Shown in pieces: positions 12,232 to 23,692 of a stretch of DNA of 64,000 nucleotides; position 1 is the first letter of the stretch, and each line of letters begins with the position of its first letter. The notes beneath the pieces were generated by a model, which made no database searches, was not told the origin of the DNA, and was given only the letters and a program-made list of their open reading frames with translations. The position numbers were made by a program, and so were the translations under genes. This DNA is from Straminergon stramineum (taxonomy: Eukaryota; Streptophyta; Bryopsida; Hypnales; Calliergonaceae), in the NCBI GenBank assembly GCA_963920665.1, contig OY987263.1, positions 34,956,547 through 35,020,546 of the forward strand, written 5' to 3'.

Positions 12232-13015
12232 GAAGATAGGTTGTTTGTTTTGTTTTGTTTTGTTTTGTTACATTGAGATCTTCCGGACTGTGCGTCCCTA
12301 AACCGCGTGCTTGGTATCGTCAGAAAGCCCTCAATGAGGAGGGGTGCATTGGCTTTGTTTCGTGGCATTCCAACCTCTGGTGTGAAAGTTATTGAATTTC
12401 AAAGTTTTTTTGAATCAAAAAAATTAGAAAATTAGAAAACTACTTTTACTTTTCTTCTGACTGTTGCAACGATACAAGGCACACTAGTCTATACCTTAAG
12501 ATAGGGTGTTTGTTTACTTTGTTTTGTTTGTTACATTGAGATCTCCTGAACTGTGTATCCTCTAGTCAAGTTCTTGGTACCGTTGGAAAGCCCTTGGCTA
12601 GGAGGGGTGCATGGGCTTTGTTTCATGGCATTTGGATCTATGATGTGAAAGTTATTGAATTTCAAAGTTTTTCTTAATTATGAAAATTAAAAAATTAAAA
12701 ATATACTTTTACTTTTCTTCTAACTGTGGCAATGGCACATGGCACACTAGTATACCTTAAGTTAGGTTGTTTGTTTGTTTGTTTGTTACATTGAGATCTC
12801 CTAGACTATGTGTCCCCCAATCGCGTGCTTGGTACCTTCGGAAAGCCCTTGACTAGGAGGGGTGCACGGGCTTTGTTTCGGGAAGTTTCGACCTATGATG
12901 TGAAAGTTATTGAATTTCAAAGTTTTTTTGAATAAAAAAAACTAGAAAATTAGAAAAATACTTTTACTTTTCTTCTGACTGTGGCAATGGCACAAGCCAT
13001 ACTAGTATATATATG
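12229..13015 (+). repeat. Repeat family R1: three tandem copies of a 250-270 bp unit
   Basis: Three head-to-tail units begin near 12229, 12496 and 12761. Each opens with a TGTTT/TTTTG-rich run, then TACATTGAGATCT, a GCGTGCTTGGTAC-like segment, GGAAAGCCCT, GAGGGGTGCA, GGCTTTGTTTC, GTGAAAGTTATTGAATTTCA and a tail with ACTTTTACTTTTCTTCT and GGCACACTAGT. The ACACTAGTATACCTTAAG junction joins one unit to the next. There is no open reading frame. Further copies lie at about 42780-43190 (minus strand, two units), 44239-44475 and 45711-45790. The class is unknown; no target duplication was found. Confidence 0.85.
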
Positions 13016-13237
13016 TGTGTGTGTTTCAATCATGCTTCCACATTTTTACTATATATTGACACTCAACAATAATACTCATGCCCAAAAATGTCAACTCCCT
13101 TGACACATTCAATTATATCTAAGGATCTTCAATCTTCTTGTACTTGTATCAAAAATAATCTCAAACAAGAAATGATGTAATATATATTTTAAAACACTTG
13201 TATAGCATCAATGGAATACTCTTAAACATCTTTTTAA

Positions 13238-13702
13238 CCCCTAAGCCCTCCTACATCCATTTTTTAAACAATGAACAAATTGAAACTCAAGTTTCATCCT
13301 CCCAATTGCTTAGATGAAAGTTATTATAATTTGTGAAGATACTCTATCAAGTTGTTGTGAGTCCTATCTAAAATGGGTTTTGGAAAAATGAAGTAATAGA
13401 TTTTAATAATACAATTTTTTTTTAAATCACTATGTCAATAAAACCTCATTTCAAATCCATTCCAACAAATTTTACTCCCAAAATGATAATATTTTGCTTA
13501 TAATTGAGTTGAGAAGGAATTACAAAATTTTCCTTTCAAAATTTATAAAAAAATATTAGCAATAGCATTAGTGAATCTAACCATACAAATGGAATCTACA
13601 ACTCTTATTTGTATATCAATTCCAAAATATACTTCCAAATAGCACTTTATAACAATTTTTCACAAACCATCAATTCTACAAATGACTTTGAACATTTAAG
13701 GG
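13238..13702 (+). mobile_element. TTAA-flanked miniature element, type A copy 1
   Basis: Flanked by TTAA at 13234-13237 and 13703-13706. The left end reads CCCCTAAGCC and the right end ATTTAAGGG, so the inverted ends are imperfect. The interior matches type A copy 2 (28976-29543) along its length, for example CATCCATTTT, ACAATGAACAA, AGTTTCATCCTCC, CATTCCAACAAATTTTACTC and CCAAATAGCACTTTATAA. It has no coding capacity. Confidence 0.75.
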
Positions 13703-13737
13703 TTAAACAAACATAGTATAAAAAAATAACTTAAGAC

Positions 13738-16700
13738 TAGTGGTGCTACTTCGTGAGCTTGTGAGCTATAGTGCTATAAATTTTTAAATTTTGTGTCAAT
13801 TTGATTTTTCAAGTGTAAATTCGGTTGTCAATTCGCCTCATTTCCATTAGTAAGTCAATTAGCAATGTAAATCTTTTATTAGAATTGAATGGATGGATTT
13901 GCTCGGATTTGAAGCAAGGCAAATTGATAAAGATTTAAAAGTCAAATTGAATAGTTGTAGCTCTCTACGAAAAGTCATCTTCCCAATTTTGGGACTATAA
14001 GTCCAAAGGTCGATTTGATTTTAAGTTAGTTCACACTGGTCATATGACTTACTATACTCTTGTGATTCTATTGTAAAAATTCTTGAGCTTTAAAAATTTT
14101 GTAATTGTCAATTTGTTTTGTTGAGAAAGTTGTACTTGTCTACTTTAGCTGAGTGATTCGGCCGTTGGTTGCTATGGGGTGAACTGTGGAGCTGAAATCT
14201 AATCAACTTGGAGAATTGGTGAATTGTATTGAAGTCTAATTGATGTGTAGTAATTTGTGTGCATATTTAGCCTTGATTGTTACTAAATATTTGCATGTAT
14301 GTGTATATGCTTGAATTTACAAGCTAATTGACTGTGTACTAATTCTTGTATTAGTAGACTATGAATATAGTCAATTTGATTGTGTGCCTTGGCCTATTGG
14401 AAATTATATTGGGTCAAATTAGAGGTGAGCCATGCCTACATTAAGATGTGAGTGAATTATGTCAAGTGGATTGAATTAGCTTATAACTAATTGTGCATAT
14501 GTTGTAATTAAGTCTTACAGTGTTGTGGGGTCGAATTGATTGGAAAATTGGAGAAATTAAAATATTGAGTTAACATGAAAATATTTGGATTTTGTATCTG
14601 GCATTGTAGGATAAGTTACATGAATTATTGAACTCCATTGGATGATCAAAATTAGTTGAGAATGTATTTGGGCATTCACTGTGAAATACCAGTCTAGTTG
14701 ATTGTGTAATCAAATTATTTAAGCAATTAAATTTGTGTAAGGCTAGATGTTCTAGAAGCTAATAAAGGTCAAATTGTCAAGTCTAATATGTGTGGGATCA
14801 TAGTCAAGTGGTCTAATTGCCTGTGAAGATATTTAGTCAAGTTTGTTTATAGACAACCTATGAGAATAAATTGGTGAATGTGTTGAATGTTGAAAAGTGA
14901 GTATGAATTAAATAAATGTATGAGTGTAATTTTATGGAAGTAGTGCGTCCAGATGTGTGAATGGACAGGAAGAATAAATTGCAATGTATGTTTACCTAAC
15001 TTGGAATGGTGGTTTTGAGACTAAAATCAATGCATGTGTGTAGTTTGTCAAATAGATATAAAACAATGAGCAAGTCTACTGGACAGTGATAGAACTCAAT
15101 TGTTTGTCAAATTGAGTAAATTTGTAAAGTATAAACCCAAAAGATCGATTAAATCTAATTGATACAGTATTGGCTAGATTCTATGGGACAATCTCAATTA
15201 GACCGAGTCTAGTTGTAGTAAAGGTCGACTGTGAAGCAAAATTGATGAACTAATTTTTGGATTAAATTATGTTACATAGATAAATTAAAATGATGCCATG
15301 GTCAAATTTCACATAAAGCGTATCTAGTAGTTGGGATTTGCCTTTGATATAGAAGGGAGTCAAGTCAACAATGTAGTTGGAGGTAGGTGGAAAGTTGATT
15401 AGGTTTGTATTAAACCTTATGCACGATGATAGGTCTAGTTTCTTGGTTGTATGGCCGTGGGTTGATAACAAGGCCAATTGACTCAACCACATACAAGTTC
15501 AAAGATAAATTGACTTCAAAAGGAGAATGGAGTGAAATGAGCTAACATGAAGAATTACTCAAGCCCTAGGAAAGAACTAATTCTTTCCTTTGGAATTTTT
15601 GATTGCACGGAATTAGGAGACCGAATTGCTTTATAAAATAAAAGTTGCAATTAATTAATATCGTTTAGACAAATGAAAGAAAAGAGGATTGAATTTATGT
15701 GCAAGTTAATTGATATTTTTATAAATATTTATACAATATTAATACTAAGTGGCTAGAGCATGCATAAAGACAAATTGACAATTCCCTGACAAATTGACTT
15801 GAGAATTGACATGAGCCATACACTAGACATGATTGTGACATCATCCATTGAGTCTATAATATAGCATTGGGAATTTGGACTGTGAAAAATTGACATTTAA
15901 AGTATTTCCTTGGGTTATTTCTTGAATCAAACCGTAAAACATAATAGATAAATATTCAAAATACGAAAACAAGTGACCTTAGTCACACAAATGTTAGACT
16001 TATTGATCTTTCCTTAGGAATTACCCCCCTATACTATATTTCCGTGGAATTTGTAGAATAGGCAAAATCTACATTACATGAGCATGAGCCTATGAGTGTT
16101 CAATAGGGATTATGTGAACATTGATCTTAGAAATTGGAAAGAAGCATTAGAAAACTTATGAATATTTCAAAAAATAGATTCCATCTTAAAATTTGGGTCA
16201 AAATTTATTATTTAAAAAAAAATTTAGTACTTATGACCATGGACCTATTACCATGGATATGTAGAATTAAGATGAAAATTCTAATTTTGAATCTTGTCTA
16301 AAAGTGTACATTATGAAGATGAAGAATCCAAATGATGTGAAAGATGAATGGAGATGGAAATAAGTTTGTTCAGAATATTGGTTGATCATTGTTGTATATT
16401 AGTACAAATCCTCCCAGGGTCAAAGGGAACATATCAATAATTTTTTCTTGATGTGCTATTATTGAATTTTTTTAGATTACATGTTTCAAAAGAACTTAGC
16501 CACACCAAGTTTCATTTTTTTTATCACTATCTTATAGTAGCATGGATCTTCTCATGGTTGTTGAGGGAAGTCCCTTCGCTTATGTCTTAATGTGTTGGTA
16601 ATAAGACTTGTTAACATTTTGGAAAATATTGTTAAGATTGTAAAGATTTTAAGAAAATATCTGGTTGATAGGGATTATTTGTGTAAGGAATGAACTTAGT

Positions 16701-17243
16701 TGCATCCAAATGTTGATTAGTTGATCAATGTCTTCTTGTGGGACCTCCCAAGAATCCAACTCTTTTGTCTTGATCAAATTGTTGTTTGATTGATCACTCC
16801 CTTGTTGCTTGGTACCTCTCAAAGATGAGGGGAGGCCCCCAACCATGGAAAATTATAAAAAATAAAAAATATATTAATAATTATTATTATTTTATTTTTT
16901 TTCGCTTGCCAAGACAAGGGGGGCTCCCCTTCATCCCTTGGCACCAAGGGGTACCAAGCAGTAAGAGGGAAGTGATCATAAAAAACTAATTTTCAATGGA
17001 ACAACCTTATTTGATTTCAAAAGAATCCTAATTAATCATCAATTTTTTTTTCTTAAAATCTAGTGAAGTCCAATGAATGGCACATCAAGGTTGTTCAAGG
17101 GACTACAATAAGAGGTTCATGGTAATTAGTATTAATAAAATTTATTAAAAATAGGAAATTTTAGCCAAAAATTTTAGCCAGAATCTTGAAAAAGTTTTAT
17201 GCTCACAAGCTCATGCTCATAGGCTCACAAAATAGCAACCCTA
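13738..17243. mobile_element. Possible long non-autonomous hAT-like element (3.5 kb)
   Basis: The left end TAGTGGTGCTACTTCGTGAG and the reverse complement of the right end, TAGGGTTGCTATTTTGTGAG, agree at 15 of 20 positions. Both are followed by a second GAGCTTGTGAGC block. TAGGG-TG-type ends suggest hAT. No matching 8-bp target duplication is present (CTTAAGAC versus CACTATGT), which weakens the call. The interior has no reading frame above 76 codons and is GT-rich on the plus strand for about 2 kb. A smaller inverted-end element (16791-16978) lies inside. Confidence 0.35.
16791..16978. mobile_element. Short inverted-repeat element (188 bp)
   Basis: The left arm TGATCACTCCCTTGTTGCTT pairs with the reverse complement of the right arm, TGATCACTTCCCTCTTACTG, and both continue into CTTGGTACC. 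Inner arms are GC-rich (GAGGGGAGGCCCCC against GGGGGGCTCCCCTTC) around an AT-only centre. The target duplication is unclear because the ends are themselves palindromic (TGATCA). Confidence 0.6.
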
Positions 17244-17860
17244 CACTATGTAGTAGGTACACAAGACATAAAAGTAATAGGAAAAATAAAAGAATATTTT
17301 ATAATTCTTATCTCACTAAAAAAAGTTAAATAGAGTATGTTAAGTACCAAGGTTATCCCAAAGTTACTTGGAATCTTAGATATCCAATATCAAAGATCTA
17401 AATTTTTTTTTAAGTCACAAACATCCAAGAATAATTTGTCTTTTCATCCAAGTTTTTGGCACTAACTTTGATTCTTCACCTCTCAAAATATAAGGGAGTT
17501 AGCATTAGAGACATTGATGTCCGTAATTTCAAACAGAAACTTTTGTTTTGCATGAAGCCCTTGCCCATTTGATTAAATGAAAGATTCATTGTGGCAAATT
17601 CTTGGGGGATTTACATTTACTAAAAGTGGTTGAATCATGACAAAGATTAGCCTCAAATAACAAATCTCAAGTCAGCGCCATGTAAAGGTTGCCAATAATG
17701 GTTGACTTGAGCACTAGGGTGTAGTTGTTGGGGTCTTGCAATAACATATGACCCAATGGTTGTGGTGCTTAAGTTTGGGGAAAATAAATATATTTTTCTC
17801 TATAATGAAAACATCCTCTATCCATTCCTAGTAAGTAGACTTCTATTGAAAGTGTTTTCT
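17244..17860. other. Intergenic, no feature seen
   Basis: AT-rich sequence without a usable reading frame, recognisable repeat or inverted ends. Confidence 0.5.
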
Positions 17861-18360
17861 AAAGTATAATCAAACCAATACTATACTTAATTGCAATTGT
17901 TTGACTATTCATTCTCTAGATTTGGGTTTTATAGCCATGCTATATGACAATTTTAATGGCCTACGGAGTTTCCTCTTTGAAAATTCATATAAATTACATG
18001 TCTTGTTCAAAAAATCTAATTTTATTAGAGAATTCTTGATTTTTAATTTCCAATACTACAAAAATGTTATTTTTCAATGGAATCACTTTCAATGGAAGTA
18101 GATTTTGATTGAAAATATCCCTACAAGTGCAATCAAACCGATCCCATACATAATTGCAATTGGTTGATTGTTAATTCTCTAAATTTCAATTTTATAACCA
18201 AGCTATGTGACGGTCTCAATGACCTAGGGAGTTTCCACGGCTTTGAAAATTCATAATAATTACATGTCTCATCCTAAAATTCAAATTTTTTTTTGAGAAC
18301 TTATGATTTTCAATTACAAATACTACAAAAAAATACTTTCTCGAAAAATACATTCTTTCA
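17861..18360 (+). repeat. Two-copy tandem duplication (about 262 bp) upstream of psaD
   Basis: Copy one starts near 17865 and copy two near 18127. Shared blocks in order: AATCAAACC, TTAATTGCAATTG-like, AATTCTCTA-like, GCTATATGACAAT / GCTATGTGACGGT, GGAGTTTCC, TTTGAAAATTCATA, AATTACATGTCT and a TACTACAAAAA tail. Copy two ends about 430 nt before the psaD start codon, so it borders the promoter. Confidence 0.8.
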
Positions 18361-18793
18361 AGATCAGATGGCCACGACTATGCGAAATTATTTTGATGGT
18401 TTTGGGTGTTTTCACCTAAATTTGGGTGAAGAAATCATGTGGATTCTCCTCCACCATGCCAACTCTGCCACCTCAGCATCCCAATCCTTCCTTCGCATTC
18501 CAAGCGGCCTACCCCGAGGGCTTGGAGGCCGTCCCCTCCCACCCGCCAGGCTGAAAAGCGAGTCCGCCTTATCCATCGTCCTCCTCTCACACAGCTGCAA
18601 ACAATCGCCCCCAACCCCACCCCACAATCCCATTCTCATTCAGTTCTTCTTCTTCTTCCCCTTCCCGTCCCATTCCGATTTACATCTCCTCCGTTTTGCA
18701 ATTTCTATTTCAATTTCAGTTTCCATTTCTGAAACTCTAGCTTCGATTTGCTTCCCCAACGAGAGGCAACTTGGCTGCAGCAGCAAAGCAACA
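18361..18793 (+). promoter_or_regulatory. psaD promoter and pyrimidine-rich leader
   Basis: No TATA box is found here. The 150 nt before the ATG are strongly pyrimidine-rich on the coding strand (TTCTTCTTCTTCCCCTTCCC near 18643, then TTTCTATTTCAATTTCAG). TATA-less, initiator-type promoters are known for nuclear photosystem genes, including tobacco psaDb, so this fits, but the start site is not fixed by sequence alone. Open frames on both strands in this segment (up to 213 codons, joined to the transit peptide) are composition artefacts. Confidence 0.55.
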
Positions 18794-20787
18794 ATGGCGG
18801 CTCTCGCGTCCACTTCCGCCTTGGCCATCGCCACAGCGCCTTCGTCGCTCAACGTCGCCTCGCACGCCGGGCGCCCGGCCTCCGCTTCTCTCAAGCTCTC
18901 CGCTTTCCAGGTATGGAAGGTCACTCCGTGGTAGCCCTTTCTTTGCAGCTTTTGGGGTTGCGAATCGGCGATAGGTTGAGTTTGTTTTGGCAATCTTGAG
19001 CTCGTTTCTTTGTGGGGAAGATTGTTGGGCTTGGTTGAAGATAACCCATTTGCTATAACTTTAGTCTGGGGATGTTTTGTACTCCTTGTTATTCGCGATT
19101 GTTGGGTGATTAGCTTGTATCTTGCTGGAGGTTTTGGTATCTGTATGTGGGGCGAATTCCCCTTTAAAGAACGTTTATATGTTGTCGATATTGTATTTTT
19201 TCACGTTTTTTTTTTGGAGGGGGAGGGTGACATGATGATAACCGAAATTGTGCTTAGGCATGATATCCTTCTCGAAACCATATCTTGTTTGTTTCTTTTT
19301 GTATTAAATCTTGTATTGATTTAAGGTACTTCAAGAAGGGTGCCGTGGTTTTTTAGGGGTTGATATGGAGAAGTGATTCTGTATTTTGATTTTCCTTGAT
19401 TTTCTATGCAGGGTCAGAGAGTGGCCGCCGTGAGCAATGGCGCCCGTGTGACAATGGCCAAAGAAACCAAAACCGAGGCTCCCAAGGGTTTCACTCCCCC
19501 AGACTTGAAGGCCGACACCCCGGCGCCCATTTTCGGTGGCAGCACAGGGGGTCTTCTGCGCAAGGCACAGGTGGAGGAGTTTTACGTCATTACGTGGGAG
19601 TCTCCCAAGGAGCAGATCTTCGAGATGCCCACTGGTATGATGCTTCTTTTTCGAAATTTCTCAGCACTTTTGTATGCAAATGCTAGAATGGTGTCTGTCG
19701 GTCTGTACACACTGGTGAAATAACATTCGAAGAAATTTCATAAGCAATTAGGTACCTTGACACTTTGTTTCTGTTTTCACTACAGTTCAACGCTTGGGGA
19801 ATTTTCAGTTTTGCATGATGATAGATGCACATAAGAATACCTTACTGGCACAAGCTATGGATATCTTGATATGTCTGTGCCTTATGAATGGTCAATATTA
19901 GGGATGGAATTGGAACTCATGGTCGAATCTGCAGTACTTTCTTCCTATTTTAACCAGACAGTTCGTATTATGTTTTGTTTTGCATAATATGCCTTTGATA
20001 CTTCGAAAATCTGGTGCTTTATTGGAGCACCATTCAGTTTAGGTTGGAAGCTTTTTCCTCATCGTATGTGAAATATGACATGTAACTCATATAATGTGTT
20101 GTCCTGGATAGTATAGTTTTGATACTTGAAATCTTATGCTTACTTGGACATCGTTGAGTTTAGGTTGGAATGTGTTTTTCCTCATTAGATGTTGCTTTTA
20201 ATAGATCTGGAATCAGAGAACTGATATCATGTGTCGTTCTGCAGAACTTACATTAGCGTAGTTTTGACACTTGAAATTCTTGTACGTATTTGATGTCGTT
20301 GAGTTTAGGTTGGAAACGTTTTTTAAGTTCATCAGATGTTGTTTTGAACGGATGTGGACTTCGATCATACCATGACAGTTCATATCATGACTGTTGTTTT
20401 CTACTGATATTTGAAAAACTTATGCTTGAAGTTGACATCTGTGAGTTCAGGTTGGAAAGTCCTTTACTTTCGTTCTTAACAAATATGGAAATCTGATATC
20501 CAGGTGGTGCTGCGATCATGAGGTCGGGCCCCAACCTCCTGAAGTTGGCGAGGAAGGAGCAGTGCCTGGCTCTGGGTTCCAGGCTGAGGACCAAGTTCAA
20601 AATCCAATACCAATTCTACCGCGTCTTCCCCAACGGGGAGGTTCAGTACCTCCACCCCAAGGACGGCGTGTACCCGGAGAAGGTGAACGCAGGAAGAACC
20701 GCCGTGGGAGTCAACAACAGGAGCATCGGAAAGAATGTCAACCCTGCCGAGATCAAGTTCGCCGGAAAGCCTGCCTTTGATTTGTAG
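18794..20787 (+). CDS. psaD: Photosystem I reaction centre subunit II, chloroplast precursor (PsaD), 3 exons, 207 aa
   Basis: PsaD sits on the stromal face of photosystem I, docks ferredoxin and stabilises PsaC. Exons 18794-18910, 19412-19634 and 20504-20787 give 624 nt; introns of 501 and 869 nt have GT-AG borders and phases 0 and 1. Residues 1 to about 54 are a Ser/Ala-rich, acid-poor chloroplast transit peptide (start MAALASTSA). The mature part begins near [12 protein letters not shown], then has the flexible [19 protein letters not shown] segment. The conserved core follows: [75 protein letters not shown] and [13 protein letters not shown]. The family length is about 200-210 aa, so it is complete. 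Exon 1 carries only transit peptide. Arabidopsis psaD genes lack introns, so the two introns are notable. The gene should be light-regulated, by analogy. Confidence 0.98.
19970..20480 (+). repeat. Four-copy tandem repeat inside psaD intron 2
   Basis: Units start at about 19993, 20118, 20263 and 20405 (spacing 125, 145, 142 nt). Each has a GATACTTGAAA-like head followed about 35 nt later by GAGTTTAGGTTGGAA, then TTTTTCCTCAT(C)AGATGTT-like sequence. The array ends about 25 nt before the exon 3 acceptor and accounts for most of the intron length. Confidence 0.8.
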
Positions 20788-21106
20788 AGCGCGCATCCTT
20801 ATTGTATAGTCAATTTGTGAATGTAACCAAGTTTCTGAAGCCCATGATTTGCTCTTTTTTTTTAATCTGGTATCCAAGGTATGCATTGGATGAAACTCTT
20901 GTCTAGTTGTTGCCATGTTTGAGTGTTGTGACAATGATTTGCATGTGACGTTGAGGGGTTCCTTGGATAGATTGCAGTAGCACTGATAAGTATCCATACA
21001 CTTCAAAACTAATTGCCATAACTAATTGAGAAATTAGATTTTTTTAGTAAATTTTTGGACATATTGAAGTTCAATTATCCGAAAGTACGTGAAGGTCAAG
21101 ATTTGG
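20788..21106 (+). other. psaD 3' flank
   Basis: The sequence after the stop codon has gene-like composition for about 200 nt and is the likely 3' UTR. No single polyadenylation signal stands out. It then grades into AT-rich repeat DNA. Confidence 0.5.
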
Positions 21107-21977
21107 CATAAATTATGTCATTTTTGTAAAATAGTGCAACATGTCATCTTGTGAATGGTGTGAGGTGATGTCGACCCTTGAGAATATGATGTGGAGATTC
21201 AATTTTGGCACCTAAGTGCTCAATCAAACATTCATGCACAATTAACAGGCTTGTATAAAATGATTTTTCAAAAAGTTTAATCAATTTTTTATCTTAATGC
21301 AAGTAAACTCTTAAAAAACTTTTAATTAAAGTAAAATAAATTTGAGATCCTTAAGTGAAATAACAATTTTTTTTGGAATTTTCTAATTAGAGCCTCTTGA
21401 ATTTTGAAATGTTATTGAGTGAAATATTATTGACTAAAATATGACTCCATATGCAATGACAAACCAAATTCAGTATGGATTTGGAATTTTTTCATTGAAC
21501 AATTATACTATAAGCATCAATGGGTAAAGTCCAAAAGTAGATATATGAATGTTGTAGTATGCGACATATAACACATTACTATAGAAGTTTGAAGAAAAAA
21601 TTAATTGTGATTTGAAAGAAAATTAATTTCAAGGTTAGCCATGTCTAAAACTATGGAAGTTTGAAGAAAAAATTAGTTGAGGTTTGAAAAAAAAATTAAT
21701 TCCAAGGTTAGCCATGTCTAAAAGTCAATTTTGTGCACCATAATTATGAATTACTCGACATCTTGTCAATTTTATTTAGAACACAAGAAAAAAAAATTGT
21801 ATCTTGGCATGTTGATATACCTTCTATGGTAGTCAGATTTGGCATAAATTAAGTTGTCTTTATATAAACAAGTACCACATGTAATCTTGTGAATGGTGTG
21901 AGGTAACGCAAACCCTTGAGAATCTAACGTGGTAATTCAACTTTGGCACTTGAGTAGTGAATCAAACCTTCACATAT
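21107..21977 (+). repeat. Direct repeat pair of about 135 bp, 733 nt apart
   Basis: 21107-21240 matches 21840-21977: GGCATAAATTA, ATCTTGTGAATGGTGTGAGGT, CCCTTGAGAAT, TTGGCACCTAAGT / TTGGCACTTGAGT and a AATCAAACMTTCA end. Between them, 21584-21723 holds another tandem pair of about 68 bp sharing AGTTTGAAGAAAAAATTA and AAGGTTAGCCATGTCTAAAA. Confidence 0.75.
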
Positions 21978-22239
21978 GAAACATCATTTCAAATTTTTGT
22001 ACTCTAAAATTTAAGGAAGTTGACATTTATAGAATTACAAACATTTACAATTTGACAAACATGCAAATGATGTTGGTTCTAATGATATTTGAATATTTTT
22101 TTGGAATTGAGAGCATGGAATTACATTAACCATTGTGAGTAGAGAAAGTATGGGTTGCAACATGAACCATTGTTACATCTTAATGACCTTGCATTTGAAA
22201 TACTTGTTGAATTGGATAATGAGTTCAATTTATGTATTA

Positions 22240-22520
22240 GAGTTGTGTAATGCCTTTTCAAGCTCAGATTTTTTGTACAAAGACTAGAGTTCATGATGCA
22301 CATAATTGATTCAACCAATCAACCAACTTCTTTCTATTAATTTCAACAACAGAAAAAATGAGACAATTTTATAAAACTTATACTTTTGGGCAATTCTGAA
22401 CTTTATGATGATATTGAAAATTATAATATAATTCTTTTGGATTGGTTGAATCAATTATGTGTATCATGAACTTTTGTCTTTGAACTAAAAATTTGAACTA
22501 AAAAACACATCACACGACTC
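22240..22520. repeat. Inner inverted repeat, arms of about 80 nt
   Basis: AGTTCATGATGCACATAATT at about 22288 pairs with the reverse complement of the segment around 22431-22475, and both continue through GATTCAACCAATC. The arms extend outward through TATTAGAGTTGTGT / TATTAGAGTCGTGT. The loop is about 110 nt. It lies between the arms of the larger inverted repeat and could be a separate foldback element. Confidence 0.7.
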
Positions 22521-23124
22521 TAATACCCTAGTACCTTTTCAATTTCGCGAAAATTTAATTGTTTTGAAGGAATTCATAATTTCAAGAAATTATAATTATA
22601 ACCACCAAAAATCTTGAAAACAATTAGCACCTATTGCAGAAATCCAACCAATTCAAGTCATTTTAAATACACTTTCAATGAACCTCATCATAATTCAAGG
22701 TATGACAACAAGTTCAACTTCATTTTCTTACAACCACTAAAATGAAAGGAAGTTTTCTTTGATCTTGATATTTTTTTTCAATAATGAAACTATATACACT
22801 AGTAGCCAAAGGTTAACTTGAAAATCCCCATGAGATTGATTAGACTATGTATAAATGATTCTCTTGAAAAAAAATCTAAGCTTTGTCACTCACTCTTATA
22901 CTTTCATACATGCGACATGTGTTGCACCTTGCAATAGCAATAATTACTGCAAATGATTACATAGAGAGCATACTAGTAATATACTACACTAAAAGTAAAT
23001 GATTATATAGAAGGGATACCAATAGTATATGATAGTACTTATAATATGGTATTCAGTAGCACATTATATTGGATATTGAAAAAATTCTCGAATATTCTAT
23101 CAATTTAGTATTTTGGATGATTAA

Positions 23125-23692
23125 CTCCTAAAGGATTGAGGAATATTTTGGGCACAATTTGTGAAAAAATGCTACTTTTCAAGGCAATGAAAAAAAATGA
23201 AATTTTTTTTTCAAAATTCACCTATACAAATGTGTACTAGACTACTATGGGAATGTGTAGAAATTTTTTCATAAACTTTGACAACACAAATTGAAAGATT
23301 AGAAAATTTGAAGTTAAAAGGAAAAAAATAAATTTATTTGATCTTGCCCAACAGAGCCAACAGACCCCACCTACTCCTAAAGTGAGATTTTCACTCTATA
23401 CATAGGGTTTTTTTTACATTTTCATCTTGTATCATGTAAGTCACATACTTGCCAAATTTCAAAATCATTGGAGGAGTTTTGCCCCAATTGCTGAAAGTTG
23501 TCCTTGTTGTCCAAATAGTTCATGACATCATAAGTTTTATTTTGGGCACCCGATCAAAAAATTTTATTCCCAGTGAAGGAGACATGTTCACAACTTGTGT
23601 GAAAATTTTAAGAACATATGTTTAAAAATGACTTCATATACACCTATCCAAGATCACCTACATACATTCCACAATCATTCAATCTTTAGGGG
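23125..23692 (+). mobile_element. TTAA-flanked miniature element, type B copy 1
   Basis: TTAA at 23121-23124 and 23693-23696. Ends are CTCCTAAAGG and CTTTAGGGG. The interior is shared with 43653-44234 (opposite orientation), 60994-61581 and 62531-63105: GTACTAGACTACTATGGGAA, CTTGCCCRA-AGAGCCAACA, GTGAGATTTT-CAC, CATCTTGTATCATGTA, CCAAATTTCA and GGGCACCCGATC. There is no open frame. It lies within the large inverted repeat, so it is probably a later insertion. Confidence 0.8.

Noticed and set aside
12229..13015. A CRISPR-like or satellite array interpretation of the three R1 units
   Set aside because: Units are 250-270 bp without short spacers, and copies occur singly elsewhere; this is a dispersed plant repeat.
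18293..18934. A 213-codon plus-strand frame across the psaD promoter and transit peptide
   Set aside because: It only becomes psaD after the ATG at 18794; upstream it is low-complexity leader sequence, and it reads into intron 1 at its end.
18640..18993. A 117-codon minus-strand frame opposite psaD exon 1
   Set aside because: It is the antisense shadow of the transit peptide and pyrimidine-rich leader.
20476..21006. A 176-codon minus-strand frame opposite psaD exon 3
   Set aside because: It is a shadow of a GC-rich exon; the plus strand encodes the conserved PsaD core and the minus product has no known domain.
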